In this document: one piece after another, positions 11,245-23,272 of the stretch | Position numbering within the stretch: position 1 is the first letter of the stretch | Layout of the letters: every line of letters starts with the position of its first letter | Position numbers and translations under genes: made by a program | The notes under the pieces: generated by a model | The model's input: the letters and a program-made list of their open reading frames with translations, nothing else | Told to the model about the DNA's origin: nothing | Databases searched by the model: none | NCBI RefSeq assembly: GCF_029962835.1 | Contig: NC_080574.1 | Location: forward strand, 23,658,001 to 23,722,000 | Reading direction: 5' to 3' | From: Magnolia sinica | Taxonomy: Eukaryota > Streptophyta > Magnoliopsida > Magnoliales > Magnoliaceae | DNA: 64,000 bases

Positions 11245-12975
11245 TGTGCTATGCCAAAACAGTGAAAAAACGACATAAAAATGCTTGGATTTACGATGGG
11301 CCTTGTTCGTCGCAAAAAATCTTGGTTTAATGATGGATCCTGTCCGTTGACAAATTTTACGACAAACTATCTATCGTAAAAATTAGAAAAATTCCATCGC
11401 TAATTCATGGTCCCACCCAGACAAAATATTTGGGCGGGATTTTTATGATGGAATGTCGTAAATTGTTATTTTGTGGCGGATTCAATACGTCACAAAATTT
11501 ACGACGGATTACATCCGTTCCAAAATATTTTTTCTTTAACAAATCAAGTCCGTCGAAAAATTATGCCCAACTTCCCACATTAACATTTACCGACGAACTT
11601 TTCAGAATTGTGCGACGAATCACGGTTCATTGTAATCTTGCCAAAGTTCTTAAGTCTTGCCCAAACCTCAATATTATTATTATTATTTGTAGAATTTGAT
11701 GGAATGTTGTACTTTATTCTAATGGAAGAAGTGATTTTTAATAGAGTTAGTAACTTTTGTCCTAAACTTCAATATAATTTTTTTTAATGAATTGATTGAA
11801 TGCATCAATTTTTTTTCTACTATTTATTTATTTAATTTATTTTTTTTTTTGTATCAATTGAGTGGAAATTATGTTTATTTTTGCATGAAAATTGGTTTTT
11901 AAATGCATGGCAATATCGCATGAAAAATCTTATAATTTATAATTTCTTTAAAAAAAAAAAAAAGAAAGGGAGATTTAAAATAAAATGAAGATTAAAAAAA
12001 AAAAAGGAAGTATATTTGAAAAGAAATTGTGATTAAAAATAAATTAAAATTTTGACAAAAAATATGATCTTGAAAAAGAAAATTCTGAAGTTAAAAAAAA
12101 AATAAAATTATAATAATAAAAAAAATGTTGAGAAGTTTAAGAAAAATAAACAATGTTTGAGAAAAATTGAGATTTTGCAAAGAATTTTGATTCAATAAAA
12201 ATTGGGATTTTGCAAAAAGAAAAAATTGACATTTTTTAAAAAATTGTGATGTTTGGATAAAGTTGATAATTTCAAAAAATTAGATTTTAGTAGAAATCGA
12301 TATTTTTGAAAAGTTAAAAAAAATAAATTGTGATTATGAAAAACAAACTTCAAAAGTATGAAAATAAATAAATAAATAAAACAATGTTAGAGAAAAATTG
12401 AGATTTTGAAAAGAATTGATATTTAAAAATAATTGAGTTGTTGAAAAAAAAAATGATGGAAAAAAAATTGACCTTCGAAAAAAGAATTGAGAAGTTGAAA
12501 AAAAATATGATTTTGAAAAAAAAAAAATTGACATCTTGGAAAAAATTAGTTTGAATAAATTGACAACTTTGAAAAAAAAAAAAACAATTTTGGAAAAGAA
12601 AATGAGATTTTGTATTTTGAAAAAAATTGAAAAGTTCGATAACAAAAATGAGATTTTAAAAAATAGAATTTGAATAAAGAATCAACAAGTTTGAAAAAAA
12701 AAACATTTTGAAAAAGAAAATGGAGAAGTTCAAAACAATAGAAATTTTCAAAAAAAAAACGAGATTAAAAAATTGGGGCCTTATTCTTGCTCCAGTGGTA
12801 GACTCTCAAGAGTTTCAACACTTGGTCAAGGGTTCGAGTACCCATAGGCGGTGAAATCGCACTACGGCGTGAGTGTGTGTGTGTAAAAAAAAAAAAAAAG
12901 ATTAAAAAATTGAGATTTTAAATAAAAAATGACATTTTGAAAAGAAAAATTAAGAAGTTCAAAAAAATTATGATT
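11245..12975. repeat. A-rich CACTA-like dispersed repeat
   Basis: 11270-11640 has many short inverted motifs around ACGACGGA and ATCCGTC, typical of CACTA subterminal repeats. About 11950-12975 is a strongly strand-biased array of phrases such as GAAAAATTGAGATTTTGAAA. The same order (ACGGAT-type repeats, then AGTGGAAATTAT, then A-rich phrases) recurs at 60655-61380, so this is one dispersed family. No transposase is recognisable. Confidence 0.5.
12776..12899 (+). mobile_element. tRNA-derived SINE
   Basis: An A-box-like TTGCTCCAGTGGTAGACTCT lies at 12787-12806 and a perfect B-box core GGTTCGAGTACC at 12831-12842; a (GT)n step and an A-tail of about 15 follow. It is inserted in the A-rich repeat. 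Confidence 0.7.
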
Positions 12976-12999
12976 CTGAACTTAACAAATGTGAATTGA

Positions 13000-15402
13000 G
13001 GAAGAATACCGCAACTGTGATAAAACTGCTGAAAATGGGATTTCCTCGTCAAAAGTAAATGCAGTAGAAAACACCAATAACAAGAATTCTAAGAAGAACG
13101 ATTCCCTAAAACTCAATAAAGGAAAATTCAAGAAAACAAAAAAGAAGAATGAAAAGTTCAAAGGTTATTGCCATGTCTGTGGAAAAATCGAGCATTATGC
13201 TCGAGTTTGCCAACATCACAAATGCAAGAAAGAAGCAAGTGCGGTAGAGGGCGATATAGTGGCAATGATCACTGAAGTTAACACTAAGGAAAAGTTTCTG
13301 GTTAATGGTACGATATTGCAGGTACAATACATGTTTGCTACGACAAATCAGCCTGCAACACTTATGAAGATGTGACTAATGGTCAAGAAGTCTTAATGGG
13401 TAATGAAGTCCGATCGAAGGTCATTAACAAAGGAACTGTGGAATTAGTGTTTACTTATAGAAAGAAGGCGATCTTGAAAAATGTGTTGTACGTCCCTAAC
13501 AAGAGGCGAAACTTAGTTTCTGGGAATCTTCTTGGAAAACTTAGAATACAAGTGGTGTATGAGTCAAGTAAACTGATTTTGTCAGTGAATAAGAATTTTG
13601 TCGGAAAGGGATATGCTTGTAATGATATGATAAAGCTTTCATTGAATGAAAGTAGTACTTCTGCGTATATGGTTGAATCTGTTGGACTATGACATGGAAG
13701 ATTAACACATATAAGGTATAGTCACTACAAGAAATCTTACTTTTAGCAATGAAAATTTTCGTCGCTAAAAGTCGAATTTTCGTAAGTATGCATAAGATCT
13801 AAAATAACAAAGAAATAGTTTCCTAGTGTCGAGAGATCATCTCAAATATTGGATCTTGTGCATAATGATATTTATGAGTTGAACGACATTCTTACATATG
13901 AAGGTATAACGTATTTTATAACAGTTATTGATGATTGCTCTAGATATATGTATGTATATTTATTAAAGAGTAAAAATGAAATACTAAACATGTTTAAACT
14001 ATATAAAGTAGAAGTAAAAAATTAAATAAATAATAAAATAAAATTTCTCTATAGTGATAAAGGGGGATAATACTTTTCAAATGAATTCTCCAACTTCTGT
14101 GAAGAACATGGATTAATACACCAATCTATTGCATCATATACACTGCAACAAAATGATATAGTAGAAAGGAAGAATATGACGTTAGTAGATATTATCAACT
14201 CAATGCTAATAAACTCAATGCTAATACAAGCAAAGTTACCATTGAATCTATGGGGTGAGGCACTGCTTGCAGCGTGTCACATTCTAAATAGAATTCCTTC
14301 TAAGAAACCTAAAACATCACCATATAAGATATGAAAATGAAGAAAATCTAACTTACAATATCTTAAAGTGTGGGGGTGTCTTACTTATTACAGGACTCTT
14401 GATCCCAAAAAAACCAAGTTAAGACCCGGACTTATAAAGTGTACTTTCGTAGGGTATACACAAAATAACAAAACTTATAGACTCCTAGACCTAGAGTCTA
14501 ACACTATAATAGAATTAAGAGACGTTTAGTTATTTGAGAATTCACTATCCTTAAAGTTAAAGAATATTGAAGTACAAACTCCTAATAGAGAACTAGTGAG
14601 TATAACTCCACAAAAGTTTACTTGCAAACCTCGTAGGAGTCAGATGGTAAAAATAGAAAAGAGTTTTGATGCTAATCAGATAGACTCTCAACGTATCTTT
14701 TTTCATCTTATAGAAGAAGATAGAGAAAATGTTATCAGAAAAATGCCTATAATAATGACTATAGAAGATGACCCTAAAGCATATAATAAGGCTATATCTT
14801 CTAGAGATTCAGCCTTTTGGAAGGAAGTCATATTAATGATGAAATTGAATTTATAGTGTCAAACTAAATATGGGAACTAATGAACTTACCTCCAAGTTTT
14901 AGGCTCATAGGATGTAAGTGGGAATTTATGAAGAAATATCATACTGATGAGACTATCCAAACCTTTAAAGCTATATTAGTAGCTAAGGGGTCCAGATAAA
15001 AAAAATAGATGGATTATTTTGACACATATTCTCCAGTGGCTAAGATAACATCCATTAGGATTTTATTTATGCTAGCATCCATACATTATCTTCACATCCA
15101 CCATATGGATGTAAAGACCGCCTTCCTGAATGGTGACCTCAATGAGGAGGTATACATGGAATGACCCAAATGGTTTATTCTACTAAGAAATGAGAATAAA
15201 GTTTGTAGATTAATTAAATCTTTGTATGGGTTAAAACAAACACCTAAACAGTAGCATGAGAAGTTTGATTCAAAATATTATCTCATAATTTCATGCATAA
15301 TGTAACTGACAAATACTATATATTTTAAAGTTAATGGTAACTGTGTAATTATTATTTGTCTGTATGTTGATGATATGTTAATAATTAGTAATAAGATGGA
15401 AT
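13000..15402 (+). mobile_element. Decayed Ty1/copia element (gag to RT), truncated at 3' end
   Basis: In order: a gag zinc knuckle CHVCGKIEHYARVC (CX2CX4HX4C) near 13170-13215; the pre-integrase region with ILKNVLYVPNKRRNLVS; integrase core with LVHNDIYEL and FITVIDDCSRYMYVYL at about 13850-13980; then RT pieces WGCLTYYRTLDPKKTK, KTAFLNGDL-like and finally YVDDMLI at about 15365-15385, where copia homology stops. Many stops and frameshifts are present. No LTR is seen on either side. Confidence 0.8.
13725..13785. mobile_element. CACTA terminus inside the copia fragment
   Basis: It starts CACTACAAGAAATC, the canonical CACTA end, followed by the inverted pair TTTTAGCAATGAAAATT and TTCGTCGCTAAAAG. 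It interrupts copia coding between pre-integrase and integrase. The other end may be CCTAGTG near 13831-13837, but I see no matching 3-bp target duplication. Confidence 0.5.
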
Positions 15403-15613
15403 TGACACTCCGAAGTTACCAGAGCAAGGGACGCACTCCAGAGAACCAAGACTGAAGAATTTACATGCCAGGGATCCGAGGAAATCAAGTCATTCACGTT
15501 AAAGAGGCCCGAAATTGGTGAAGAATGCAAGATCACATAGTTCCCGCCATCTGATTGGCTCAAAACTTCATACATGGCCTGAGGACCATAAATTAACCGT
15601 ACCAATGAAAACG

Positions 15614-15640
15614 CCGGAGGCAGGGAGTTCCTGCCTCCGG
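15614..15640. repeat. Perfect 11-bp hairpin
   Basis: CCGGAGGCAGG, a 5-base loop GAGTT, then CCTGCCTCCGG. The flanks are GC-richer than the surroundings. No function is assigned. Confidence 0.6.
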
Positions 15641-15732
15641 GAGGCAGAGGATCCGCACTCGCTTATCCAATATGTGGAGTTGGTGGGTTGGTGGGCATTT
15701 ATTGGAGTTAACTGAACAAGAGGTGTAAGTCT

Positions 15733-16058
15733 AACCAGCTTGGACCTTAAGTTACGGTCCACCCAATGGAAAACTTGCAACCTTTCAGTGTCTGTCCATG
15801 TGATATCCAGACCATTCAATAGGTTGGGCTTACCATAAGGATTATCTTATGACAAAATCAGCCACATCTACTTATTGAGTCGTCCAAACTTGTACCTAAA
15901 AATTATCAATGGCTATCCATTGTTCATTATTGTCTTGCTCCCTTCATCAGTAGATTAGGCTCATTTTTTCCTTAGGTGATCCTCATGGTGGGGCCAAACT
16001 ACTAGAAGGTTTGGATTTTGCATGCAGTTAATGGGTTGGGAGATATCCAATGGGTGGA
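15733..16058. mobile_element. Fold-back MITE (GGTCCACCCA family)
   Basis: The left arm TACGGTCCACCCAATGG and the right arm near 16038-16058 are inverted copies. The interior matches the 2655-2965 element in opposite orientation (GATCCTCATGGTGGGGCC and AACTACT blocks). Confidence 0.5.
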
Positions 16059-16064
16059 CCATAA

Positions 16065-16900
16065 ACTGCAGTTTAAAGGTTGGAGATATCCAATGAGTGG
16101 ACTATAAATTTTTTTTAATTTTTTATTTTAAAGAAACATGTACTCCACTCCTGGGAGGAAATACAGGACAGACACTTTGGGCTGCCCACTGGGAAAAAAG
16201 GACCTTCGAGGCAGCCTATCATAAACTCTTTACAAAGGATGATTCTCTAATAGAACACAGCCTCACCTTATCTACAAGAAACATACCCCGGATAGGAGTA
16301 GGAAGCGCAGGTGCCTCCCAATAAAATCAGCTCCCGTGAAGTTCGCTACCATAACTTGTCGTTCAATGGGTTGGACTTGAGACCTCAATGAAAGCGAAAC
16401 ATCTGACCGTTCTTTTTAAATAAACAAGCGTATGTGAATCAGACATTGGATTGTTCTTCAAATTTGATTTCAGGACCGTGACTTATTAGTTATAGATAAA
16501 GTGTCCCACCCAACTTAGGAGTCACTATAATTGTTCTAAGCCTAGTGATTCGGTTGTGACCAATGATAAAAATAGATGTACTCTAACTTCCCCAATATAT
16601 TGGAGGAATATGACTTAAGGTATGTTGAGTAACTCATTCCGGTTTGCGAGATATGTTTGATTTAAGGTTCTGACGGTTTTGATGACTTCTGCCTCCAATC
16701 AGGCCTTCTCTGATCTATCTTGGACATGAAAGTGTCCGCGACCCGCTCTACATCATAAAGGGAAAAAACAAAGATCAAATTGATCCAAAACTTTTATGGC
16801 CCCCAAAAAGTTTTTAATGTTTGACATTCATTCAACACTATTTCCAGTAATGTGGTCCAATTGAGATTAGGATATACTTCATTTTTTGTCCAGAAGAGTG
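16065..16900. other. No gene seen; MITE fragment at the right
   Basis: Near 16740-16900 is a half-MITE with AAAAAACAAAGATCAAATTG and GGTCCAATTGAGATT, related to 37035-37160. The remainder shows no recognisable coding sequence. Confidence 0.45.
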
Positions 16901-17930
16901 TAGAAACATATATGATATGAAAATAGAAGAACTCATAGGTTCCCTAAAAACTTGTGAACTATACTTTAAGACCCCTTTTAAAGTAAATAAACTAGTTGTT
17001 CTTAAAACTTTTCATAAGCGTTCACATAAGCTTAAGATTGTATAATCTGAAAATGATAGTGATGATGAAGATGAGGATGGAAATTTTGAAAGAAAATTAA
17101 AGAAATTCCTCAAATTGATTCGAGGGAAAAGTTTTGACAAGAATGACAAAATGGTTGAAAATCTTAATGGTAAATATTTTAAACAAGATAAGCATATCCA
17201 ATGCTATAAATGTGAAGGTTATGAACATATTGCCACCGATTGCCCTAACAAAGTAATTTTAAAAGGCAATGATATAGTGTCAACATGGGATGATATAAAG
17301 GAATCTAAATATGCTTCAGAAGACTCCTCTCCTAAGGGCCTGGGCAAGCTACCAGTGGTTGGCAAGCTACTGTGTATGCAGTGGGAGGTTGAACTTGTCC
17401 CACATCGGAAGCGTTGTCCGAAGTAATGGTGGTTATATGTGTGGTTCGGACCTTCCTTGTACGAGGCCTTTTGGGGGAGTCCCCCAAGAACAAAACCGTG
17501 CGGGGGAGTCCCCCAGAGTGGACAATATCGTACAATATTGGTTGGGCCGTTATAAAGGGTATCAGAGCTGAGGACGGCTCTGCCCTCGGTGCACATGTGG
17601 GCGGACGCTGATGTGGGCGGGGCTTAAGGGCCTGGGCAAGCTACCAGTGGTTGGCAGGCTACTGTGCTGGCAGGGTACTGTGTCTGCAGTGGGAGGTTGA
17701 ACTTGTCCCACATCGTGTGAAGGTTATGAACATATTGTCACCGATTGCCCTAACAAAGTAATTTTAAAAGACAATGATATAGTGTCAATATATGATGATA
17801 CAAAGGAATCTAAATATGCTTTAGAAGACTCCTCTAGTATTGAAGACCTTAATCATTTACATGTCTTAACGACCTACACTATGACATCTCTCCCTAAATA
17901 CTTGGGAGACCATAACACCTCTGATAGGTG
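16900..17930 (+). mobile_element. Ty1/copia gag remnant, internally duplicated
   Basis: A gag zinc knuckle CYKCEGYEHIATDC (CX2CX4HX4C) is encoded at 17201-17242, preceded by acidic and lysine-rich gag sequence. The segment 17211-17330 recurs as 17716-17835 with few differences, and a 385-bp unrelated insert lies between. No pol follows. Confidence 0.75.
17331..17715 (+). mobile_element. TRIM-like insert, circularly permuted, between 120-bp direct repeats
   Basis: It contains a TRIM-style LTR starting TGTCCCACATCGG (from 17396) and running to TATAAAG just before GGTATCAGAGC (17559-17569), the primer binding site for initiator tRNA-Met. An internal part with AAGGGCCTGGGCAAGCTACC occurs both before this LTR (17334) and after the internal region (17627). 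The right end keeps only the first 12 bases of the next LTR. The insert thus starts and stops inside the element. Confidence 0.6.
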
Positions 17931-17947
17931 ACCTTATAAGATCCCTT

Positions 17948-18180
17948 TGGTCTAAATTGAAAATTATAGTATTTTAGCCTCAATCTTGTGCTCTATGGTC
18001 AAATTAGAGGATTAAGACTCATATGTGAGCTTATAGTTAAATTTGAGAATTTCAGCATAATCTTTGAGCTCAATAGTTAAATTATAGGATTAAGCCTTTA
18101 TTGTGAGCACTATAGAGAAATTTGATGACTTGGCTTCATCATGTGCTTAATAGTAAAATTTAACGATTATAACCTCATTT

Positions 18181-18185
<5 letters not shown>
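17948..18185. repeat. Degenerate minisatellite, about 6 x 39 bp
   Basis: Six units of roughly 39 bp share AGTTAAATT, AGGATTAAGCCTC and TGTGAGCTCTAT-like blocks in the same order. Units are diverged. It leads directly into a (TA)n tract. Confidence 0.6.

Positions 18186-18227
<42 letters not shown>
18184..18227. repeat. (TA)n microsatellite
   Basis: Uninterrupted TA dinucleotides. Confidence 0.95.
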
Positions 18228-18228
<1 letters not shown>

Positions 18229-18538
18229 TTTTAGCTCTAAAAATTTTTAATTTTAAATATCATATGTTTATTGCTAGAATATTATTGGTTATTCCTAATT
18301 TGATTAGTATTTTTTTAAATGACCATAATAACCATGCTCTATATTTTAATGTTCATATACACCATTTAATCGTTATCAGTATGTGTCTTATAATTGGTAA
18401 ATCCATGACTTATAAAGTTTTACAAATTGTGGTTTTATTGATATATTTATTGGAATTAATTCTTTATTAAATATTGACAAAAGAAGGGAGAAAGATCAAG
18501 TTCCACCAAAATAAGTTTAATTCTGTTTTACATGATTG

Positions 18539-18542
<4 letters not shown>

Positions 18543-18624
<82 letters not shown>
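18543..18624. repeat. (TA)n microsatellite
   Basis: About 40 uninterrupted TA repeats. Confidence 0.95.
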
Positions 18625-18627
<3 letters not shown>

Positions 18628-19324
18628 AAAGGTGGGAGCACCCCACCTGGGATTCATTGATCATAAAGTATCTTTACACATAAATGGGAGGGCACCCCAA
18701 AATGATCGGGCCTCACCACAATAAGAACCTAAATTCGAGCAGCAACTAGAAAACAAAAGCTGGCCTGCCTATCATATCTTTTTCCTACGCAAAAACTATT
18801 TCAGACAGGAAAACAAGGCCTAAAGCCTGTCCCACCTATCATATCCTACACTAAGGAGGACTAAATACATTCCGAATTGCACTTAAACCAGCTTTATCCA
18901 CCAGGAAACGGCCCCTGATCAGCCGAGGAAGGGCAAAGACGTCGATGAAAAACCTGTTAGACTGGCTCCTGCAGCTGCCCTCGTTATCTAAACCCACTTG
19001 AGTCTTAAGGGTCGGTCACATTTTTGGGCGAGCTGGCCAAACTATCACACGTACATCACAGACCCCACAGCTAATATTTTTGTTGTTTTAATATGTCATT
19101 GGTATGGACCATGACATTGTCTAGGTTAGGTTTTTGTCACGTAATTAATAAAAAGGGATATTGTTAGTGGACTTATTTGTGCACATTGTTTGTCAATCAT
19201 GTGAGTATGTGTATCATATAGTCAGTTGAGCCTTAAGAAGTTGAAGAATAAAGATACAAGTGGACTTGAATATTAACTAGCAAAGAACAGGTAAATGACA
19301 TGTCTTCGTGACCTTAACCCTTGA
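18625..19324. other. Unassigned region, possible LINE 3' end on minus strand
   Basis: On the minus strand the segment ends with a GGTGGGGTGCTCCCACCTTT block after ATCAATGAATCCC and abuts a (TA)n tract, which would fit a non-LTR retrotransposon 3' end. No coding domain confirms this. The rest up to the start of duplication unit A shows nothing I recognise. Confidence 0.25.
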
Positions 19325-21021
19325 CCCAAAACAACCTCTTGAACCAGTAGATGATCATGGCTTAATAGGTAAACCTTATTAATATTCTCTTGACCTTGTG
19401 AGCCTAATTGAAAAGTAATAAGGCTGCTAAAAGATGTCTTAAGCTACTCTAAAATTGTACATCCAAAATAATAGTTTTTGAGTGCTCTTTGATCTCATCG
19501 ATAGGATTCAATCTAATTGAAGGTCCACTCGATCAAATTGAAGAATGAGTCTAGAAACCATCAGAGAAATTGTTTGATTTTATCGATGAATGACCAGCCT
19601 CTCGTGACATTGATAGGTTTTTGAGTGCTCTTTCATTCAAGTATAAGTTGCGTTTGGTGACATTTTCACTCCTAACATTCTGAAAACATCGTTTCTCTTC
19701 AGAACTAAAATTTAAAAAATTAGGAAAATCGAATGACCAGCCTCTTGTGAAGCCAAGTTATTTTCTTACGTTTGAAGAAGAGGGTCAGCTTGCTCGAGAG
19801 GAAAGAGGAACCATCGGGTCCATCCCATGGAAAGTCACTCTGGGGCCATTCCGTACCAATATTCTGTAATCCGGATCATTTATCCCACGTGCCCCATCAT
19901 GGATGAGGGACGACGTTCTATAAATCTCGTGGATTAATTTGAAGATCCTAGACTTGATGAAGGGCCTTCAAATAGAAAGTTACGAATACTTACAGCAACC
20001 GTCTAAAATTAGCTAAGGTTAGATGTCTGGGAAAGAATTATGAGGCATCACCAATCTAGCAATCTAGAATGGCGCCATCAAGACAAACCGTTTGGACAAC
20101 GAAAACATGGGAATATTTTGTATGGAATGAGCTAATCAGACCGGCGATACCATGGGAGCACGATGGGGTTGAGGAGTTATCATACCATGGTCCACTTGCC
20201 CAAGTCCCGTATTATTAGATCTACATGAGAGATGGCATCTGTCGGCAAAGGTTTTTTTTAGGAAGATAAGATGAGTTTTGGATGATTATACCCTGGAAAC
20301 AGCGACGTGGTTCTGACCCTGACTGTAACGCCTATCTAGACGTATGCATTGCATATCCACACTGTCCATCTGTTTTTCCCAGTTTATTATAGGACAAGGT
20401 CCCACGAATAAAATAGATAGAAATTTTAAGTGGACCACACCACAGGAAACAGTGATCATTGAATGTACCCCGTTAAAAACTTCCATTCATTGTAATGATT
20501 CTTGACCATCCAACCTATTGATAAAGTCACGCAGTCTGTGATGAAAGTAAAAGACCGGATATCAGCTTGCTCCAAAACGTTGGTGGCCCTCAAAAGGTTT
20601 TTAACAGTTAATAACAATTCTTGTGGTGTGGTCCAAATGAAAATTTTACCGGTTCCTATTTTATAACATGCGTTAAATTAAGATTGACGGCATAGATGAA
20701 TAATTCATACCTCGAGGTGGGCGTTACTGTCAGTGTCCCACCGGGTTCCGAGGTCGCAGCCAAGTTGCGCGGACAAAAGGGGCAGCAGCTGTCAGCTGGG
20801 GCTACACTACTGAGGAAACTTTTATACTCTGGCAGAGTATGATGGATGATATGGAGGCATTGAAAAACTGTACACATGACATAAAACTAATTTAAAATGA
20901 ACCGTCCGCATTATGGAACCCACTTTAGATATATACTGAAAAAAGCCATCATGTTAAAAAGAGCTGGCAAAACGGATTACTGGACATTTATTGGACGGGT
21001 GAGATGAATATATATATATAC

Positions 21022-21563
21022 GGGAAAAGGTACTATGCGCTCGACCTCACGGGTCCGTCCCATGAGGCCGAGCTGTGTGCACCGTGATGAGTTTCAAAAA
21101 TCTACCCCATCAGTCAGATGCACCATTCCATTGTGGTTTAGGTCTCAAAAATCAAGTCAATCCGTGGCTTTTGTGGGCCACGCCACATACAGAAGTGGGG
21201 AGGGGTCGTGTACCATTAAAACATTCCTAATCTGTTTTTGAGCCCACCGAGATGTGGTTTACAAATCCAGCACATCCATTATGTGTGTCCCACTTGGATG
21301 AGGATTCAGACCAAGTTTCAGTAGCATTAAAAACTCAGGTGGGCCCCACCAAGTGCTTTTATATGTTTTATCAGTGTCTTCATATGATTTTAGATGGTAT
21401 GGCTTACCTAAGTTCCGTATACGGCTGATTTTTGGGAGCTCCCATAATTTAAAGGGGACCCATCAAATGCACGGTGTTGATGGTCGACACGCATCACGGT
21501 GGGGCCCACACAGCTCGACCTCATGGGAGCTTATCGTGAGGCCGAGCGCATAGTACCTTTTCC
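21022..21563. mobile_element. Fold-back MITE upstream of copy 2 (empty for the hAT)
   Basis: The arms are inverted: GGGAAAAGGTACTATGCGCT, then CGACCTCACGGG, against the right arm ending CCTTTTCC. The same MITE in unit B (36667-38672) is split by a hAT element. Relatives of about 547 bp with GGGAAATGGTTCTATGCGG ends lie at 29229-29775 and 54238-54787. Confidence 0.7.
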
Positions 21564-21689
21564 ATATATATAAACAAACAAGTGTCTACGACGTTAGATT
21601 GTTCCATCAATCAGATTTAGGAACTGCGACACAAATTTATACGGTTTAACTTGTAGTATATGCCACCTGTACAATTTTTTAGTGTCTGC

Positions 21690-21785
21690 GTATCAAGCAT
21701 GATACGCTGCCAGAATATCAAATAACTCTCCCTCCACTTTATATTACGGAACCATTTCCCTTCTCCCAGCAGGGGAGAGAGAGAG
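21690..21785 (+). promoter_or_regulatory. Putative core promoter and leader of copy 2
   Basis: AAGCATGATACGCTGCCAG and ACTCTCCC match the copy 1 and copy 3 upstream regions. TTTATATTA at 21738-21746 is the likely TATA box, about 45 bases before the ATG. A short GA-rich leader follows. Confidence 0.5.
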
Positions 21786-21965
21786 ATGGGTTCGTACTCC
21801 GGAGACAACGATATCATAATAATCGGTGCCGGCATCTGTGGCCTCGCTACCGCCCTTGCGCTCCACAGGTATTCCCATTTTCTCTCGAAATGAAAGTCTT
21901 CTGAGCCTCGTGGACACTCTAATCACTTTCCATCCGGTTCATCTCACAAATTCTTGGGCCAGACG

Positions 21966-22470
21966 TGGATTTCCTTTCGTAGGAGAATCTAGGTGGGGGC
22001 TATCGCGATGTTTGTGAGAAATCCAGCCCGTCCATCCGATTTTTAGCTTATTTTAGGACATGTGACAATAAATGAACAGGATCCAAGACCCAAATGGGCC
22101 AAACGAAAGGCAACAGAGGGTTACCGTAGACAAATTTGCATTGCCACAAAAGTTTTTTTATCAGGCCAAGATTTTTGGTTTTCAGTTCATCCAAGTGGAA
22201 ATGACTTTATAAACGTTTTGGATGGCATATAAACATCAAGGTGGATCCCAGGAAGGTTTCAATGGTAGGCATTTCTTTCACCAGTTTTCCTTCTTGTGTG
22301 GCCCCATTGAGTATTGGATCCAGATTAGTTTCGGTCACCTGTCTTAAAATGGTATCGCAAAACGGATGGACGGGGTAGATTTATCACAAACATCACGGTG
22401 GGCCCCACTCAGATTCCCGGCGCAGGAACTTCATGCGAAAGCCTTTCGCAGGGAATCCGCGTTCGTAATA
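21966..22470. mobile_element. Fold-back MITE in intron 1 of copy 2
   Basis: The left arm (GTGGATTTCCTTTCGTAGG, then GATGTTTGTGAGAAATCCA) and the right arm (to about GAATCCGCG) are inverted copies, with GTCCATCCG near the inner ends. It is also in intron 1 of copy 3 (39079-39590), and the family start appears again at 63815 in copy 4. Confidence 0.6.
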
Positions 22471-23226
22471 TCGCATGTACTCAGCAGTGAGCCACACCAT
22501 ATGTGATGGGGCGGGAAATTCAGGATGATATATGCATCAGGGGTCACGCAAACAATTTAAAGTTGGCCGCTGCCTTCATCCTATGGCATGCTGATGGTGA
22601 GTCCAATAGAATGAACGACCCAGATCTCAGACCCACGTGCCATATTGTCAAGTGTGGGGAGAATGTGATTCTACCTTCCTTTCTTAGTTATCGTGCTGTG
22701 TTTGATTTTTTTATTTTTTTATTTTTTTATTTTTTTGTTGGATTTGTATGCAGGAAGGGTATTGGCAGTTTAGTTCTAGAAAGGGCCGACTCTCTACGGG
22801 CGTCGGGAGCTGCAATCGGCATTCACACCAATGGTTGGTGCGCACTTGATCAGCTGGGTGTAGGTCCCACTCTTCGAGAGAAAGCTAATCGTATATATGT
22901 GTAGGTCTCCTTGCTTTCGGATGTGTAATCGTTAGGTTCAAAGTTGTGCGTGTTTTGTCGTGTCAACAGGCATTGCACGAATCAAGCCTGCCATGTGAGG
23001 CGGGGACGGATGTGTTGAGATTGATCACCATCTTATACTCCGAATCCACGGATCTATCAGACTCCTCACAAATTTTACTGAATCTATGACGGATAAAAAT
23101 AAAAATAATTTCTAATAAATTTTAAAATAAATTGATTGATGATTTAAAAATAAAAAAATAAAAAATTACAATCCTTTAAATAATGAGCTCAAACTTAGGA
23201 TGTAATTTTAGACTCAAAACTCTCCA

Positions 23227-23272
23227 AGGCTCCTACGACCGGTCGAGCAATACCCAAAATCAGATTTAAGAC
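23227..23272. mobile_element. 46-bp scar of a copia LTR in intron 2 of copy 2
   Basis: The sequence from GGCTCCTACGACCGGTCGAG to GACTTTTTCAATA matches the end of the copia LTR in unit B (52568-53135), and both are followed by GTTTTCAGCC. Unit A thus once held the same copia insertion at the same site, later almost wholly deleted. Confidence 0.75.

Noticed and set aside
12334..12645. 103-codon minus-strand frame rich in F, S and K
   Set aside because: Translation of the A-rich low-complexity repeat.
17396..17715. Cassandra-type TRIM with a 5S rRNA segment
   Set aside because: No 5S rRNA-like sequence is present in the LTR-like unit.
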